Shown here: piece after piece, positions 7,718-16,663 of the stretch
How positions within the stretch are numbered: position 1 is the stretch's first letter
How the letters are laid out: every line of letters starts with the position of its first letter
From: a virus
IMG/VR virus record: IMGVR_UViG_3300020404_002135
Location: 1-57,288 of that record
Reading direction: 5' to 3' (one strand)
Length of the DNA: 57,288 nt
Translations under genes and position numbers: made by a program
The notes under the pieces: generated by a model
Database searches by the model: none
What the model saw: only the letters and a program-made list of their open reading frames with translations
What the model was told of the DNA's origin: nothing

Positions 7718-8148
7718 ACTTTTAGTTCTTTTTCTGTTATAATTTTAAACTCCCATCCACGATCTTTACAATACTCAATCGCTGCTTTCCATTTTGATTG
7801 ATTCTTAGCATACTCATATGCTTCACGAATATAACCTTTTGTTTGTCTTTTTGGTTTTACTGGTGGTTTTGTTTGTTTCTTAGGTTTTACTTCTATAAGA
7901 TATGATTTAATTTTATCATGAGACTCTTTTACTTTGATATAAAAGTCTGGAAAGTATCTATGTATTCTCCTATCAATTGGAGATCTATAAGGGATAGCGA
8001 TTTCTTCACTCCACCATTCTAAAATATTTCTATTTTTATCGCAGTAAACCATGAATTTTCGTTCCCACAATGAACGATATACTATGTTCATAGGATTACC
8101 TTTATACTTTTCAGGATAAGATGGTCGGTATTTTCCCTTGTATGTCAT
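7714..8148 (-). CDS. gp4: Head completion protein gp4 with nuclease-like fold
   Basis: 144 residues (150 in T4). The N-terminus YKGNPMNIVYRSLWERKFMVYCD is diagnostic for the gp4 (gp50/64) family. Catalytic-looking residues are visible: FPDFYIKV then YLIEVKPKK, a PD...E-x-K arrangement as in TnsA/PD-(D/E)XK nucleases. gp4 is needed to complete filled heads before tail joining; a DNA-trimming activity has been suggested from this fold. First gene of the minus-strand block, facing the divergent late boxes at 8150-8186. Confidence 0.85.
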   Translation of the reverse strand: MTYKGKYRPSYPEKYKGNPMNIVYRSLWERKFMVYCDKNRNILEWWSEEIAIPYRSPIDRRIHRYFPDFYIKVKESHDKIKSYLIEVKPKKQTKPPVKPKRQTKGYIREAYEYAKNQSKWKAAIEYCKDRGWEFKIITEKELKV

Positions 8149-8149
8149 G

Positions 8150-8186
8150 CTAAATAGGTATAATTAAACTCATATTAGATATTTAG
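8150..8186. promoter_or_regulatory. Candidate divergent late promoters
   Basis: CTAAATA on the plus strand (8150-8156) and the same heptamer on the minus strand (8186-8180) face away from each other around 8168. Each is a 6-7 of 8 match to the T4-type late box TATAAATA, and predicted starts would fall between them, suiting gp4 leftward and the tube initiator gene rightward. No host-type -35 is present. Confidence 0.5.
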
Positions 8187-8187
8187 T

Positions 8188-9030
8188 GTGGAAAAACCGA
8201 GACCAAGAAGAATAAGTGATTTTAAACCAACTCTAACTAATTTGGCTCAAACTTCTCATTATGTGGTTAGTTTTGGTAGAGCATCTGGAGGGTTAAGTAA
8301 TTATTTGAGGGAAAGAGGGGTTGATGGTAGATTTATAGCAGGAGATATGGGTTTACTATGTAATCAGGCTCAGTTACCATTTACATCTCTTGCTACTGCA
8401 AATGTTACAGGTGCTTATACTGGAATAACAGAAAAATTTGCACATAGTCGAATATTTACACCTATCACTCTTAGTTTTTATGTTGATAAAGACTATAAGG
8501 TTTTAAAATTTTTAGAACATTGGATGGAGTACACAGCTGGTGGAACTCATGCACCTGAAGGTAGAGTAGGACGGATTAATCAAAATAATACAAACTACTT
8601 CATAAGAATGCAGTATCCTGATGATTATAGGATGCAAGAGACTAAAATTATGAAGTTTGAAAGAGATTATGATAATAGTTTAGAATACACTTTCTTTGAT
8701 CTATTTCCACAAAACGTAGCTAGTATTCAGGTTGGTTATGAGGGATCTAAAATTTTAACTGCTTCTGCTACTTTTGAATATACTCGTTATGTTTCTGGAC
8801 CTATAAGTAATATATCTAAGTTTCGTAGTGGTCAAGGATATAATAATCTTACTGTTAATCAACTTAAAGATATAGCTCAAAAGAATCTTGACATATCTAA
8901 TAATAATCCTATCATCCCTAGTGATAAAGACGGAACGGTATCTACAAACGTAGATAGTAATGAGGCACTTTACATCAAGAACGAGAGGCAGAGGATAAAA
9001 GAAGGGAAAGATGTTATTGTTGATATCTAA
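8188..9030 (+). CDS. Tail-tube-like baseplate protein, gp54-like
   Basis: 280 residues with a GTG start. The beta-rich body (FTPITLSFYVDKDYKVLKF; NYFIRMQYPDDY; KFERDYDNSLEYTFFDLFPQ; SATFEYTRY) resembles tail-tube-fold proteins, and the position next to gp48 and gp4 suits gp54, the initiator on which the tube grows. A tube protein (gp19) identity cannot be excluded from sequence alone. The C-terminal ~80 residues look disordered and charged. No good Shine-Dalgarno is seen before the GTG. Confidence 0.65.
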   Translation: MEKPRPRRISDFKPTLTNLAQTSHYVVSFGRASGGLSNYLRERGVDGRFIAGDMGLLCNQAQLPFTSLATANVTGAYTGITEKFAHSRIFTPITLSFYVDKDYKVLKFLEHWMEYTAGGTHAPEGRVGRINQNNTNYFIRMQYPDDYRMQETKIMKFERDYDNSLEYTFFDLFPQNVASIQVGYEGSKILTASATFEYTRYVSGPISNISKFRSGQGYNNLTVNQLKDIAQKNLDISNNNPIIPSDKDGTVSTNVDSNEALYIKNERQRIKEGKDVIVDI

Positions 9031-9048
9031 AAAAGTGTGCTATATACT
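9020..9048 (+). promoter_or_regulatory. Candidate sigma70 promoter before gp26
   Basis: TTGATA (9020-9025), 17 bases, TATACT (9043-9048), each 5 of 6 to consensus. A second -10-like TGCTATAAT at 9057-9065 is too close to the ATG (9071) to give a leader. It would give baseplate hub genes a host-type promoter. Confidence 0.55.
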
Positions 9049-9070
9049 ATACGAATTGCTATAATTTATT

Positions 9071-9787
9071 ATGCCTTTACCAACCATTTCAACTCCAACG
9101 TATGAGTTAGAGTTGCCTGTTACGAAGAAAACTGTAAAATATAGACCTTTCCTTGTTAAAGAAGAAAAAATTCTTGTTATAGCAATGGAGAGTCAAGATG
9201 AAAAACAAATTGGTCGTGCTGTTAAAGATGTCCTCTCTAGTTGTATTTTAACAAGAGGTGTCAAAGTAGATAAACTACCAACTTTTGAGATAGAATATCT
9301 ATTTTTACATGTTCGTGGTAAATCTGTGGGAGAACAAGTTGAAGTATTGATAACTTGTCCTGATGATGGGGCAACACAAGTTCCTGTATTAATTGATATA
9401 GATGAAATAAATTTGAATATAGATTCAGATCATAATAGAGATGTGGTTTTAGATGATAATTACACTTTGAGATTAAAATACCCTTCTTTAGGTCAATTTA
9501 TTAAATCTAATTTTAATCAGGAAGATGTTTCAGTAGAAGATACCTTTGATTTGATTGCTGATTGTATTGATCAAGTTTTCAGTCCAGAGGAATCATTTGC
9601 TGCTTCCGAATGTACAAAGAAAGAATTAAATGCTTTCCTTGAACAACTTAATTCACAACAATTCAAAAAAATTGAAAAGTTTTTTGAGACTATGCCAAAA
9701 TTAAAACATACTATTGACATAGTTAATCCTAAAACTAAAGTTACTAATCATGTCGTTTTGGAGGGTTTACAGTCTTTTTTCGAGTAG
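9071..9787 (+). CDS. gp26: Baseplate hub assembly protein gp26
   Basis: 238 residues (208 in T4). The opening LPTISTPTYELELPVTKK and YRPFLVKEEKILVIAME, followed by ILTRGVKVDKLPTFEIEYLFLHVRGKS, are hallmarks of the T4_baseplate family in cyanophages. The KCTE-type C-terminal helix pattern (ECTKKELNAFLEQLNSQQFKKIEKFF) is conserved. With the short gene that follows, it occupies the place where contractile-tail phages carry tape-measure chaperones. Confidence 0.82.
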   Translation: MPLPTISTPTYELELPVTKKTVKYRPFLVKEEKILVIAMESQDEKQIGRAVKDVLSSCILTRGVKVDKLPTFEIEYLFLHVRGKSVGEQVEVLITCPDDGATQVPVLIDIDEINLNIDSDHNRDVVLDDNYTLRLKYPSLGQFIKSNFNQEDVSVEDTFDLIADCIDQVFSPEESFAASECTKKELNAFLEQLNSQQFKKIEKFFETMPKLKHTIDIVNPKTKVTNHVVLEGLQSFFE

Positions 9788-9789
9788 CT

Positions 9790-9966
9790 ATGGCTCATGA
9801 ATCTCTTGAGTCATACTTTAAGACTAATTTTGCCCTAATGCAACATCATAAATATTCATTAACAGAGTTAGAAAATATGATGCCTTGGGAAAGAGAAATA
9901 TATGTAACTCTCTTATCTCAATATATTGAAGAGGAAAATTTAAAAAATGGTGTAAATGGCAGTTAA
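9790..9966 (+). CDS. Short baseplate assembly protein, gp51-position
   Basis: 58 residues (ATG at 9790, two bases after the gp26 stop). Helical and acidic; ESYFKTNFALMQHHKYSLTELENMMPWEREIYV resembles small proteins following gp26 in other T4-like and Mu-like tail clusters. It overlaps the next gene by 11 bases. The pair of a ~240-residue protein and a short downstream partner ahead of tape-measure-like genes mirrors G/GT-type tail chaperone pairs; no slippery heptamer is obvious at the junction. Confidence 0.65.
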   Translation: MAHESLESYFKTNFALMQHHKYSLTELENMMPWEREIYVTLLSQYIEEENLKNGVNGS

Positions 9967-11377
9967 CGACCAATTTTACAATATAGGTAATAACCCTAAT
10001 CTGGACGCAGCAGATACGGGGATAGATCCTGCTACGGGAAGAGTCTTAACAAATCAGGAAAGAAAACAGATATTTGCAAAACGTAGTATTTTAAATAAAT
10101 CTGCAAGACAGGCGATTGCTAAAAATACCAAAATGAATATTGGTGGTGGCGGTGCTTTAGTATTATCAAAAAAATCCTCTATTGAGCAACAAAGGGTGCA
10201 AGCAGATGGTGGTGCTTTAGCTGCTCCAATCAATAATTTAGAAAAAAGAGTAAGTACGTTAGAAGCATCTGTGGTTAGTATGACAACAGTTCTTGCTAAC
10301 ATCAGGAAGGTAATTATAAAAGGAAATGAGACTGATGCTAAAATACAAGAGGAATTAGCAAAGCAACAAAATCTTATGATGCAGGATAGAATAAGAAAGG
10401 GTAGGGAGGCAGAATTAGAGGAAGATGATACTTTAGAAAAAGCAAAACCAAAGATAGATGAGCAACAAAAGAAAACTAAAGGATTCTTTGATAAGATAGG
10501 AGATGCACTTAAAATACTTTTTGGAGGTTTTCTTGCAAAGAAAGCGTTTAGATTATTTACTGCATGGCAAGATGGTAATGGAGAATTGATGAAAGAGTTG
10601 GGTGTAGATTTAAACTCTGCTCTTCAACAAGTAACAACTGGAGTCTTCTATTTCCAAAAAATTATGGGAAATTTGACAAAACTTGCTTTTAACTTTGCTA
10701 GAAGTATTGGTAGGTTTATTGGAAAAGTTATAACATTTCCTTTTAAGATGGCAAGTAAAATAATTAGAACTGGAGTAAGAAAAGCATTTGTTGGTATAAA
10801 GAGAGCAATCGGTCCTGGCATGAGAAAGTTTCTTAAAAAGTTTGGATTATTAAGTTCAGAAAAAGTAACAAAAGAAGTTACTAAGAAGGTAGGTAAAAAA
10901 GTAGCTGGTAAAGTTGCTAAGAAAGGAATCTTAGGATCTATACCTATTATTGGTACTGGTCTTGATATTTGGGGTGCTGTAAGTGAAGGTATGAAAGGTA
11001 ACTGGGTGGGTGCAGGATTATACACTGCAGGTGCCATTACCAGTTTAATACCAGGTATGCAAGGTGTTTCAGGTGTTTTAAGTGTTTCTGCTATGGGACA
11101 ATCTATACATTCAGATTTGAAGAGAGATGCTAAAAATGAAGGTATTAATATTGAAGGTAATGATATAAATGGTAAGAAGGATAATAATTTTGATAATCTT
11201 TCAGCAATCGATAGACCAGGACCTATTGTCACTATGGTTACACCTGAAGGAAGAGGAACTGGTAGTTCAGGTGGACTGACAGATGCAGGAAACGAAGTAC
11301 CCATGCTTGCATCATCAGATTCTGATAACATGTACACCAGATTCTCAAAATCAATTTATAATACACCGATAGCATAA
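9956..11377 (+). CDS. Tape-measure-like tail protein 1
   Basis: 473 residues. A predicted coiled coil at about 80-170 (ending in an Asp/Glu/Lys-rich stretch), then a basic helical part and two or more hydrophobic helices at about 320-385 (GILGSIPIIGTGLDIWG; GAGLYTAGAITSLIPG). This coiled-coil plus hydrophobic-helix layout is typical of tape-measure and hub proteins threaded in the tail tube (T4 gp29, 590 residues). Position between gp26/gp51 and the gp27-like hub supports that role. Overlaps its neighbours on both sides. Confidence 0.55.
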   Translation: MAVNDQFYNIGNNPNLDAADTGIDPATGRVLTNQERKQIFAKRSILNKSARQAIAKNTKMNIGGGGALVLSKKSSIEQQRVQADGGALAAPINNLEKRVSTLEASVVSMTTVLANIRKVIIKGNETDAKIQEELAKQQNLMMQDRIRKGREAELEEDDTLEKAKPKIDEQQKKTKGFFDKIGDALKILFGGFLAKKAFRLFTAWQDGNGELMKELGVDLNSALQQVTTGVFYFQKIMGNLTKLAFNFARSIGRFIGKVITFPFKMASKIIRTGVRKAFVGIKRAIGPGMRKFLKKFGLLSSEKVTKEVTKKVGKKVAGKVAKKGILGSIPIIGTGLDIWGAVSEGMKGNWVGAGLYTAGAITSLIPGMQGVSGVLSVSAMGQSIHSDLKRDAKNEGINIEGNDINGKKDNNFDNLSAIDRPGPIVTMVTPEGRGTGSSGGLTDAGNEVPMLASSDSDNMYTRFSKSIYNTPIA

Positions 11378-12663
11378 TGGCAAAGGTAACAACTACTGGT
11401 GGTAAAACTGTAAGATCTCCCATATCTTCTATGAGATCTAGTCTTCGTTCGTTAAAAAATAATATTAAAAGTGGTATGAAGAGTGTTCTTGGTCTAGAAG
11501 ATGCGGTACAAAAAGAAAATGAATTGAAGAAAAAACGTTTAGAAAATGTTAAAACACGTAATGCCAAGGAAAAAGATTTAAGGCAAAAGCAATCTAAAGA
11601 AAAACGATTAGAGAAACCTAACTTAGTATCTACATCATTTTCTAATATTGGTAAGACTTTGAAAAAAACTGGAAAAGGTATATTAGGTAGAGTGCTACAA
11701 ATAGTTGGACTTTTTGCAGGTGCATGGTTAATAAAAAATATTCCCGATCTCATCAAAACGGTTGAGAAGGGAATAAAAGTAATCACAGATATTTGGGAAA
11801 GAGCAGGTAATTTTGTTGGTGGAATAATTGATACTGTGAAAGGTTTAGCTAAAGTTGTTCTTGCATTTGGAGAAAATTTAGTAAATTTTGATTTTGCAGA
11901 TAGTTCAGGAAAATTAAAAGAAGCATTTGATGAAGTGGAATTGGGATGGAACAAATTAAGTGGTGCTATTACTGGTGCAGAGCAAACTTTAGAAAATCCA
12001 GAAAATGATAAGAAGATTAATGATGCTCTTGAAGGAAAAGAAGCAAATGGAAATGGTGAAGGGAATGGTGAGGATACAGAATTAGATTCAGGTGGAAAGA
12101 GTGATGAAAATACAAAACTAGGCGAGGTTGATCTCCTTGGCGAAAAGGATAAAGTTAATCCTTTGATTGTATTAGAAGATAATATGGATCTAATAGAAGA
12201 CAAATATAGTATTGGATCTAATATGATAGTAAATCAAATAAAAGATGAGATTAAGAAAAATCCTGAAAAGTATGATACTAGAAAAGAAATTAATGATGCT
12301 CTTTCAGGACTTGGTATAGATCCTAGTGAAATTAAATATAGAGATAGTTATCCAAATCTATCTTCAACAAGTACTACTACTGTCGAGGGTAAACAGACAG
12401 CGATGGTAGGTAAGGTTGATCAACAAGTTAATGCTGCAGGGCAAAAACTTAATAATGATCAATTAACAATTGAAGGAAAACAGGCTCTTAATGTTGCTAG
12501 TATAACACCACAATTTACTCCAGAAGTAATAACTGTTGTTGCTCCTAGTAACCAACAAAATAATATGGATTATGGAAGTGGTCGGAGTGGTATTAAATTA
12601 ATCACTGTCAAACCTGACTTAAATAAACTTGAGAATCTAAAAATGTTGGAGGCTATAGGTTAA
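11377..12663 (+). CDS. Tape-measure-like tail protein 2
   Basis: 428 residues, one-base overlap with the previous gene. It repeats the previous protein's layout: a basic coiled coil (about 30-85), then amphipathic and hydrophobic helices (GRVLQIVGLFAGAWLIKNIPDLI at about 104-126; FVGGIIDTVKGLAKVVLAFG at about 147-166), then an acidic linker and an ordered end. The two may be paralogues or two halves of a tape-measure function. The minus-strand open frames here are shadows. Confidence 0.55.
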   Translation: MAKVTTTGGKTVRSPISSMRSSLRSLKNNIKSGMKSVLGLEDAVQKENELKKKRLENVKTRNAKEKDLRQKQSKEKRLEKPNLVSTSFSNIGKTLKKTGKGILGRVLQIVGLFAGAWLIKNIPDLIKTVEKGIKVITDIWERAGNFVGGIIDTVKGLAKVVLAFGENLVNFDFADSSGKLKEAFDEVELGWNKLSGAITGAEQTLENPENDKKINDALEGKEANGNGEGNGEDTELDSGGKSDENTKLGEVDLLGEKDKVNPLIVLEDNMDLIEDKYSIGSNMIVNQIKDEIKKNPEKYDTRKEINDALSGLGIDPSEIKYRDSYPNLSSTSTTTVEGKQTAMVGKVDQQVNAAGQKLNNDQLTIEGKQALNVASITPQFTPEVITVVAPSNQQNNMDYGSGRSGIKLITVKPDLNKLENLKMLEAIG

Positions 12664-12668
12664 GGACA

Positions 12669-14120
12669 ATGTCAGCAACTAATCAATGTATCATAGAAGA
12701 ATTTTTAATACATTCAGATAGAAGAAAGGAGGGAGAAAAACCTTTTGATCTAACACCTTTTGTTGCTTCTATAGATTATTTTGAAGATATATTTTCTCCT
12801 TGTGTTACTTTAAAAGTTTTGATAGTTAATGAAGCTCAAGTAGTTGCAGAGGATGAAGAGGATACAGAGAGCACAGATGATAATTTAAAATCACTCTATC
12901 AAGGTTTACCTCTTAGGGGTGGAGAAATATGTAGACTTAAAATAGGAGCAAATGTTGGAACTAATATTCCGTTAGATTTTTCTGAAAAAGTGCAAGATTA
13001 TCTTTATGTAACTGGTATTAGTAATGTGATAAGAGATTCTAAGAGGGAATTATTTACTTTAAATTTAACTTCTAGAGAGGCAATAGTTAATGAAACTGTA
13101 AGATGTTTTAAAAAGTATTCTCCAGATCAGAATATTGGTGCTACTGTTGAAAATATTCTATCAGATACTCTTGGTGTAGAACAAGATCGTTATAAAGTTG
13201 AACTAACATCTAATTCATATGGTTTCATTGGAAATTTAAAAAAACCATTTCCCACAATAACGTGGTTAGCAAAAAAATCTGTTACTAAAACTAAAGGTGG
13301 TGGAAGTGCGGGATTTTTATTCTATCAAACTAAGTCTGGATATAAATTTAGATCTGTTGATACTTTGATGAGACAAGAAACTTATAAACTTGTAAATGAA
13401 TCTGGTGACAAATTAAAAGCACCTCCATTTTATTATGGAGAAGCAACACAAGGATTTGATGGAAATGATAGACCTGTAAATACTGATTTTAAAATATTAA
13501 AATTTGCAATACAACAAAATAGTGATATTCTTAGAGATTTAAGATTAGGAACTTATTGCACTTCTGGTATGTATTTTAATCCGTATAACTTTGAATTTGA
13601 AAGTAAAATTTATAAAAGAAAAGATGAAATAAAGAAAGATAATATGTCTTTGATGGGTTCTGAAGATCCTACAAGATATCCTCTAAAACTTGATCCTGAT
13701 AATAAAACAGGTTCTGATGATACTATTGAAGATTCTGTATCTAGAACTCTTACTGGAATTTCTGATATAGGTGTCTTAGCAAGAGAAGATACAAATCATC
13801 TTAAAAAATCTGATCCATTAAAGTTTCAAATGCAATCTGTTACAAGATATAATACATTATTTACAAATGTATTAGAAATGATGATTCCTCTCAATTCAAA
13901 TTTAGAAGCAGGAATGTGTGTTGAATGTGAGTTTCCTCCAATGTCCACATCAGGACCTGCAGGAGATGCTATAGATAGTAAACAAAGTGGTGTGTATATA
14001 ATAAAAGAATTATGCCATCATTATGATGTTGAAAAATCCTATACGTCTATGAAACTTCTAAAAGATTTTGCAGGAGATAATCCTGATAGGGTAGAAGAAC
14101 AGCAGGAGGATGTAGATTAA
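12669..14120 (+). CDS. Baseplate hub protein, gp27-like
   Basis: 483 residues. Early segments FVASIDYFEDIFSPCVTLKVLI and GLPLRGGEICRLKI, then ELFTLNLTSREAIVNETVRCF, fit the hub domain shared by gp27 and VgrG N-termini. The C-terminal region (IPLNSNLEAGMCVECEFPP and GVYIIKELCHHYD) has the beta-barrel look of such hubs. The gp5-like gene follows with a one-base overlap (TAATG), the partner expected to bind this protein as a trimer under the spike. Assignment is by pattern and context. Confidence 0.7.
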   Translation: MSATNQCIIEEFLIHSDRRKEGEKPFDLTPFVASIDYFEDIFSPCVTLKVLIVNEAQVVAEDEEDTESTDDNLKSLYQGLPLRGGEICRLKIGANVGTNIPLDFSEKVQDYLYVTGISNVIRDSKRELFTLNLTSREAIVNETVRCFKKYSPDQNIGATVENILSDTLGVEQDRYKVELTSNSYGFIGNLKKPFPTITWLAKKSVTKTKGGGSAGFLFYQTKSGYKFRSVDTLMRQETYKLVNESGDKLKAPPFYYGEATQGFDGNDRPVNTDFKILKFAIQQNSDILRDLRLGTYCTSGMYFNPYNFEFESKIYKRKDEIKKDNMSLMGSEDPTRYPLKLDPDNKTGSDDTIEDSVSRTLTGISDIGVLAREDTNHLKKSDPLKFQMQSVTRYNTLFTNVLEMMIPLNSNLEAGMCVECEFPPMSTSGPAGDAIDSKQSGVYIIKELCHHYDVEKSYTSMKLLKDFAGDNPDRVEEQQEDVD

Positions 14121-16663
14121 TGATAGATGATACAAGTAATATAAAAACTAATTTTCTAGGAAAAGATGGTTTTAGATGGTGGATAGGGCAAGTTCCTCCA
14201 TCTCCTAATCATAAGGTAAATGCAACTTTTAATAAAAATTGGGGTCTTAAAAGAAGAGTCAGGATCATGGGTTATCATCCTGATGAGAAAAAGTTACCAG
14301 ATGTAGATTTACCTTTGGCAATCGTATTATTACCTCCAACTGCAGGAACTGGAGCGAAAAATCAGGCACAGTCAATTTACATTGAGCCTGGAGAAATTGT
14401 ATTAGGATTTTTCTTAGATGGAGATGATGCTCAAGTTCCTGCGATCATTGCAAGTTTTGGTAGAACCAGTAAAGCCAGTGAGGCATTTGCAGAGTATAGC
14501 GGTGCCTATAAACCATTTACAGGATATACTAAAGAAATACCTAGAGAAAAATATGAACAGAATAAAGCAGTTCATGTTCAAGAATCTAATGAAGAAAGAG
14601 TTGATAGTGTAAAAACTCCACTTGTAGTACCTCCAACAGATGCGGAGAAGGAGGAAAATGTATCTGTAAGTCATAATATTGGTAGAGAAGTTGTTGTTCC
14701 TAGTGCTTGTAAAGATAGTAGCACGGCTAAGGTATCAGCAAGTGTTAATAATTTTCTAGGTGATTTTAAAAGTCTTTCAAGTATGGGAGAGGGACAGTCT
14801 GGAAAAATAAATCAATTGATAAAAAATACTACTAAAGGCATAACAAAAAATGTAAATGGTTTAGTTGGAGAGATTAGTCAAAATGTTGTAGGAGAATTAA
14901 CGGGACAAGTCCAACAAGGGTTACAAGTATTATACAAAGGTGTTTTTAATAATGTACTGGCAATATCAGGTAATCCTGTAGCAGCACACTTAGCTGGTGT
15001 GGCAGCACAGCAAGCCATGGCTGGTCCGATTTCTTCTTTTCAGGAAGAACTACCATGTATGGCGGGTAATGTTGCTAGTGGTTTATCTGGAACAACTGAG
15101 AAAATGCTTCAATCAATGACAGGTTCATATGATAATGTTCAGGGATTCCCACAATGTATGTCAGATCAATTTACAGGAGCACTTTTAAATAATATAGTTG
15201 ATAGTATTGGAGATACTTTAGCAGGTCCTCTTGGAACTATAAGTAAAGTAATATCTAAAGGATTCAATATTTCTAATACGATTAGAAGTAAAGTTGATAT
15301 GATTAGTGGATCAGGTGCATCATTTGATTGTGGACAGGGAATTGATAAATGTACTGGTCTAAGTGGAGGATTTAAGATAGGAGGAGGACCTCTTAATTCT
15401 GCATTAAGTGGTTTAGAAGATGTATTATCAGCAGCAAATGGATTTGCTAATACTTTAGGAGGAGTTGAGAGTTCATTAGATACAGATTTAAATATTCCTA
15501 ATTTTAATAAATCTTTCAGCGATCCCACAGGAGAGTGTTTTGGTGGAAAAAAATCATCTGCAACTTGTGGTAAACCAAAAGTTAGAATATTTGGTGGTAA
15601 TGGATACGGAGCTGCAGGGGAAACTATTATGGGTGTGTTGAATGGTGAAATTGGTGATCCAGAAACCACTGCAAGTGTTATTGGTCTCAGAGTTACTAAA
15701 CCTGGTGTTGGATATGAGTTTCCTCCCTTTGTTGAAATTATAGATGAATGCAAACAAGGATATGGTGCAATTGCTAGATCAATTATCAAAGATGGAGAAG
15801 TTGTAGGTCTTTATCTTGTATCTGAAGGGGAAGGATATCCACCAGGAGAAATAGAAGACTTTGGTGTTGTTGATACAATAGTGGATAATCCTGGATTAGG
15901 ATATTCAGAAAATGATACAGCGACTGATCAGTTTGGAAATCGATATTCATTAGTTGTTGATAAGGGAAGTATAGTTTCTGTTAAACCGCTAAATATCAAT
16001 ATAACTACTCTCTTACCGTTAATTACAATCCAAAGTTCTACTGGAAGTGGTGCTTTGATTAGACCAGTTTTAGGAACTCCTAAACCAACAGCAGAAATAA
16101 AACAGGTTATTGATTGTATTGATCCAGAGGAGAATAACTTGGTTGGTTATGTAAAAGGAAAACCATACTACGGACCTTATCATATTCATCCAACAAGAGG
16201 TGTAAAAATGGTTGGTATCGCACATACAACCACACCTCATGAAATAATATATGATACTCCAGAACAAAGTTTTGGATCAAGAGTTAGCGTTGCGTCTACA
16301 TCTCAACCAACTATGCAGACAAATGTTCCCGACACCACAGTACAGACTACTTCAAGTAGCACTACAACAACTACAACTACCACTACAACATCTGGAACAA
16401 CTTCTGGATCTACAACATCCTCAACACCTAGTTCGTCATCTCCACCAAGCAGTTCAGGAGGTTACGGGTCAAGTTCGTCATCAAGTTCGTCATCAAGTTC
16501 AAGCAGTAGTTCCTCAAGTTCAAGCAGTAGTTCCTCAAGTTCAAGCAGCAGTTCGTCAGGTGGTGATTCTGGTGGCAGTGGTTCTTCTGGTTCTGGCGGG
16601 TCTTCGGGATCAGGTGGGGGTGGATCGTCAGGCGGTGGCGGTGGATATGGAGGTGGATACTAA
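14120..16663 (+). CDS. gp5: Baseplate hub/spike protein gp5-like, without lysozyme domain
   Basis: 847 residues. The N-terminal OB fold (about 10-115: FRWWIGQVPP, RVRIMGYHPD, EPGEIVLGFFLDGDDAQVPAIIASFG) matches gp5/VgrG. I see no T4-type lysozyme domain after it; instead a Gly/Ser-rich helical region (200-470), a beta-rich part with GxGY repeats (about 490-680), a His-rich motif YHIHPTRG...H near 695-715, and a long Thr/Ser/Gly tail (735-847). The beta-helix expected at the gp5 tip may be the next gene. Overlaps both neighbours by one base. Confidence 0.75.
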   Translation: MIDDTSNIKTNFLGKDGFRWWIGQVPPSPNHKVNATFNKNWGLKRRVRIMGYHPDEKKLPDVDLPLAIVLLPPTAGTGAKNQAQSIYIEPGEIVLGFFLDGDDAQVPAIIASFGRTSKASEAFAEYSGAYKPFTGYTKEIPREKYEQNKAVHVQESNEERVDSVKTPLVVPPTDAEKEENVSVSHNIGREVVVPSACKDSSTAKVSASVNNFLGDFKSLSSMGEGQSGKINQLIKNTTKGITKNVNGLVGEISQNVVGELTGQVQQGLQVLYKGVFNNVLAISGNPVAAHLAGVAAQQAMAGPISSFQEELPCMAGNVASGLSGTTEKMLQSMTGSYDNVQGFPQCMSDQFTGALLNNIVDSIGDTLAGPLGTISKVISKGFNISNTIRSKVDMISGSGASFDCGQGIDKCTGLSGGFKIGGGPLNSALSGLEDVLSAANGFANTLGGVESSLDTDLNIPNFNKSFSDPTGECFGGKKSSATCGKPKVRIFGGNGYGAAGETIMGVLNGEIGDPETTASVIGLRVTKPGVGYEFPPFVEIIDECKQGYGAIARSIIKDGEVVGLYLVSEGEGYPPGEIEDFGVVDTIVDNPGLGYSENDTATDQFGNRYSLVVDKGSIVSVKPLNINITTLLPLITIQSSTGSGALIRPVLGTPKPTAEIKQVIDCIDPEENNLVGYVKGKPYYGPYHIHPTRGVKMVGIAHTTTPHEIIYDTPEQSFGSRVSVASTSQPTMQTNVPDTTVQTTSSSTTTTTTTTTTSGTTSGSTTSSTPSSSSPPSSSGGYGSSSSSSSSSSSSSSSSSSSSSSSSSSSSSSGGDSGGSGSSGSGGSSGSGGGGSSGGGGGYGGGY
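16363..16655 (+). repeat. Thr/Ser/Gly low-complexity coding repeat
   Basis: Within the 3' end of the gp5-like gene: ACA/ACT Thr runs, then nearly pure TCA/AGT/TCG Ser codons built from repeated AGTTCAAGC and AGTTCGTCA units (about 16470-16560), then Gly/Ser. Mixed Ser codon families show selection for the residue and not only slippage, though the DNA units are prone to length change. Confidence 0.85.

Noticed and set aside
9057-9065. TGCTATAAT as the gp26 promoter
   Set aside because: It ends 5 bases before the ATG, so the transcript would start at or after the start codon; the upstream pair at 9020-9048 fits better.
11238-12203. 321-residue minus-strand open frame
   Set aside because: It runs antisense to the two tape-measure-like genes, is Ser/Phe/Pro-rich as expected for a shadow, and lacks a ribosome site.
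15166-15789. 207-residue minus-strand open frame
   Set aside because: Antisense to the gp5-like gene; Pro/Leu-rich shadow composition and no start signal.
14120-16663. T4-type lysozyme domain in the gp5-like protein
   Set aside because: Looked for after the OB fold; no catalytic Glu/Asp/Thr lysozyme pattern, and the region is low-complexity helical and Gly/Ser-rich.
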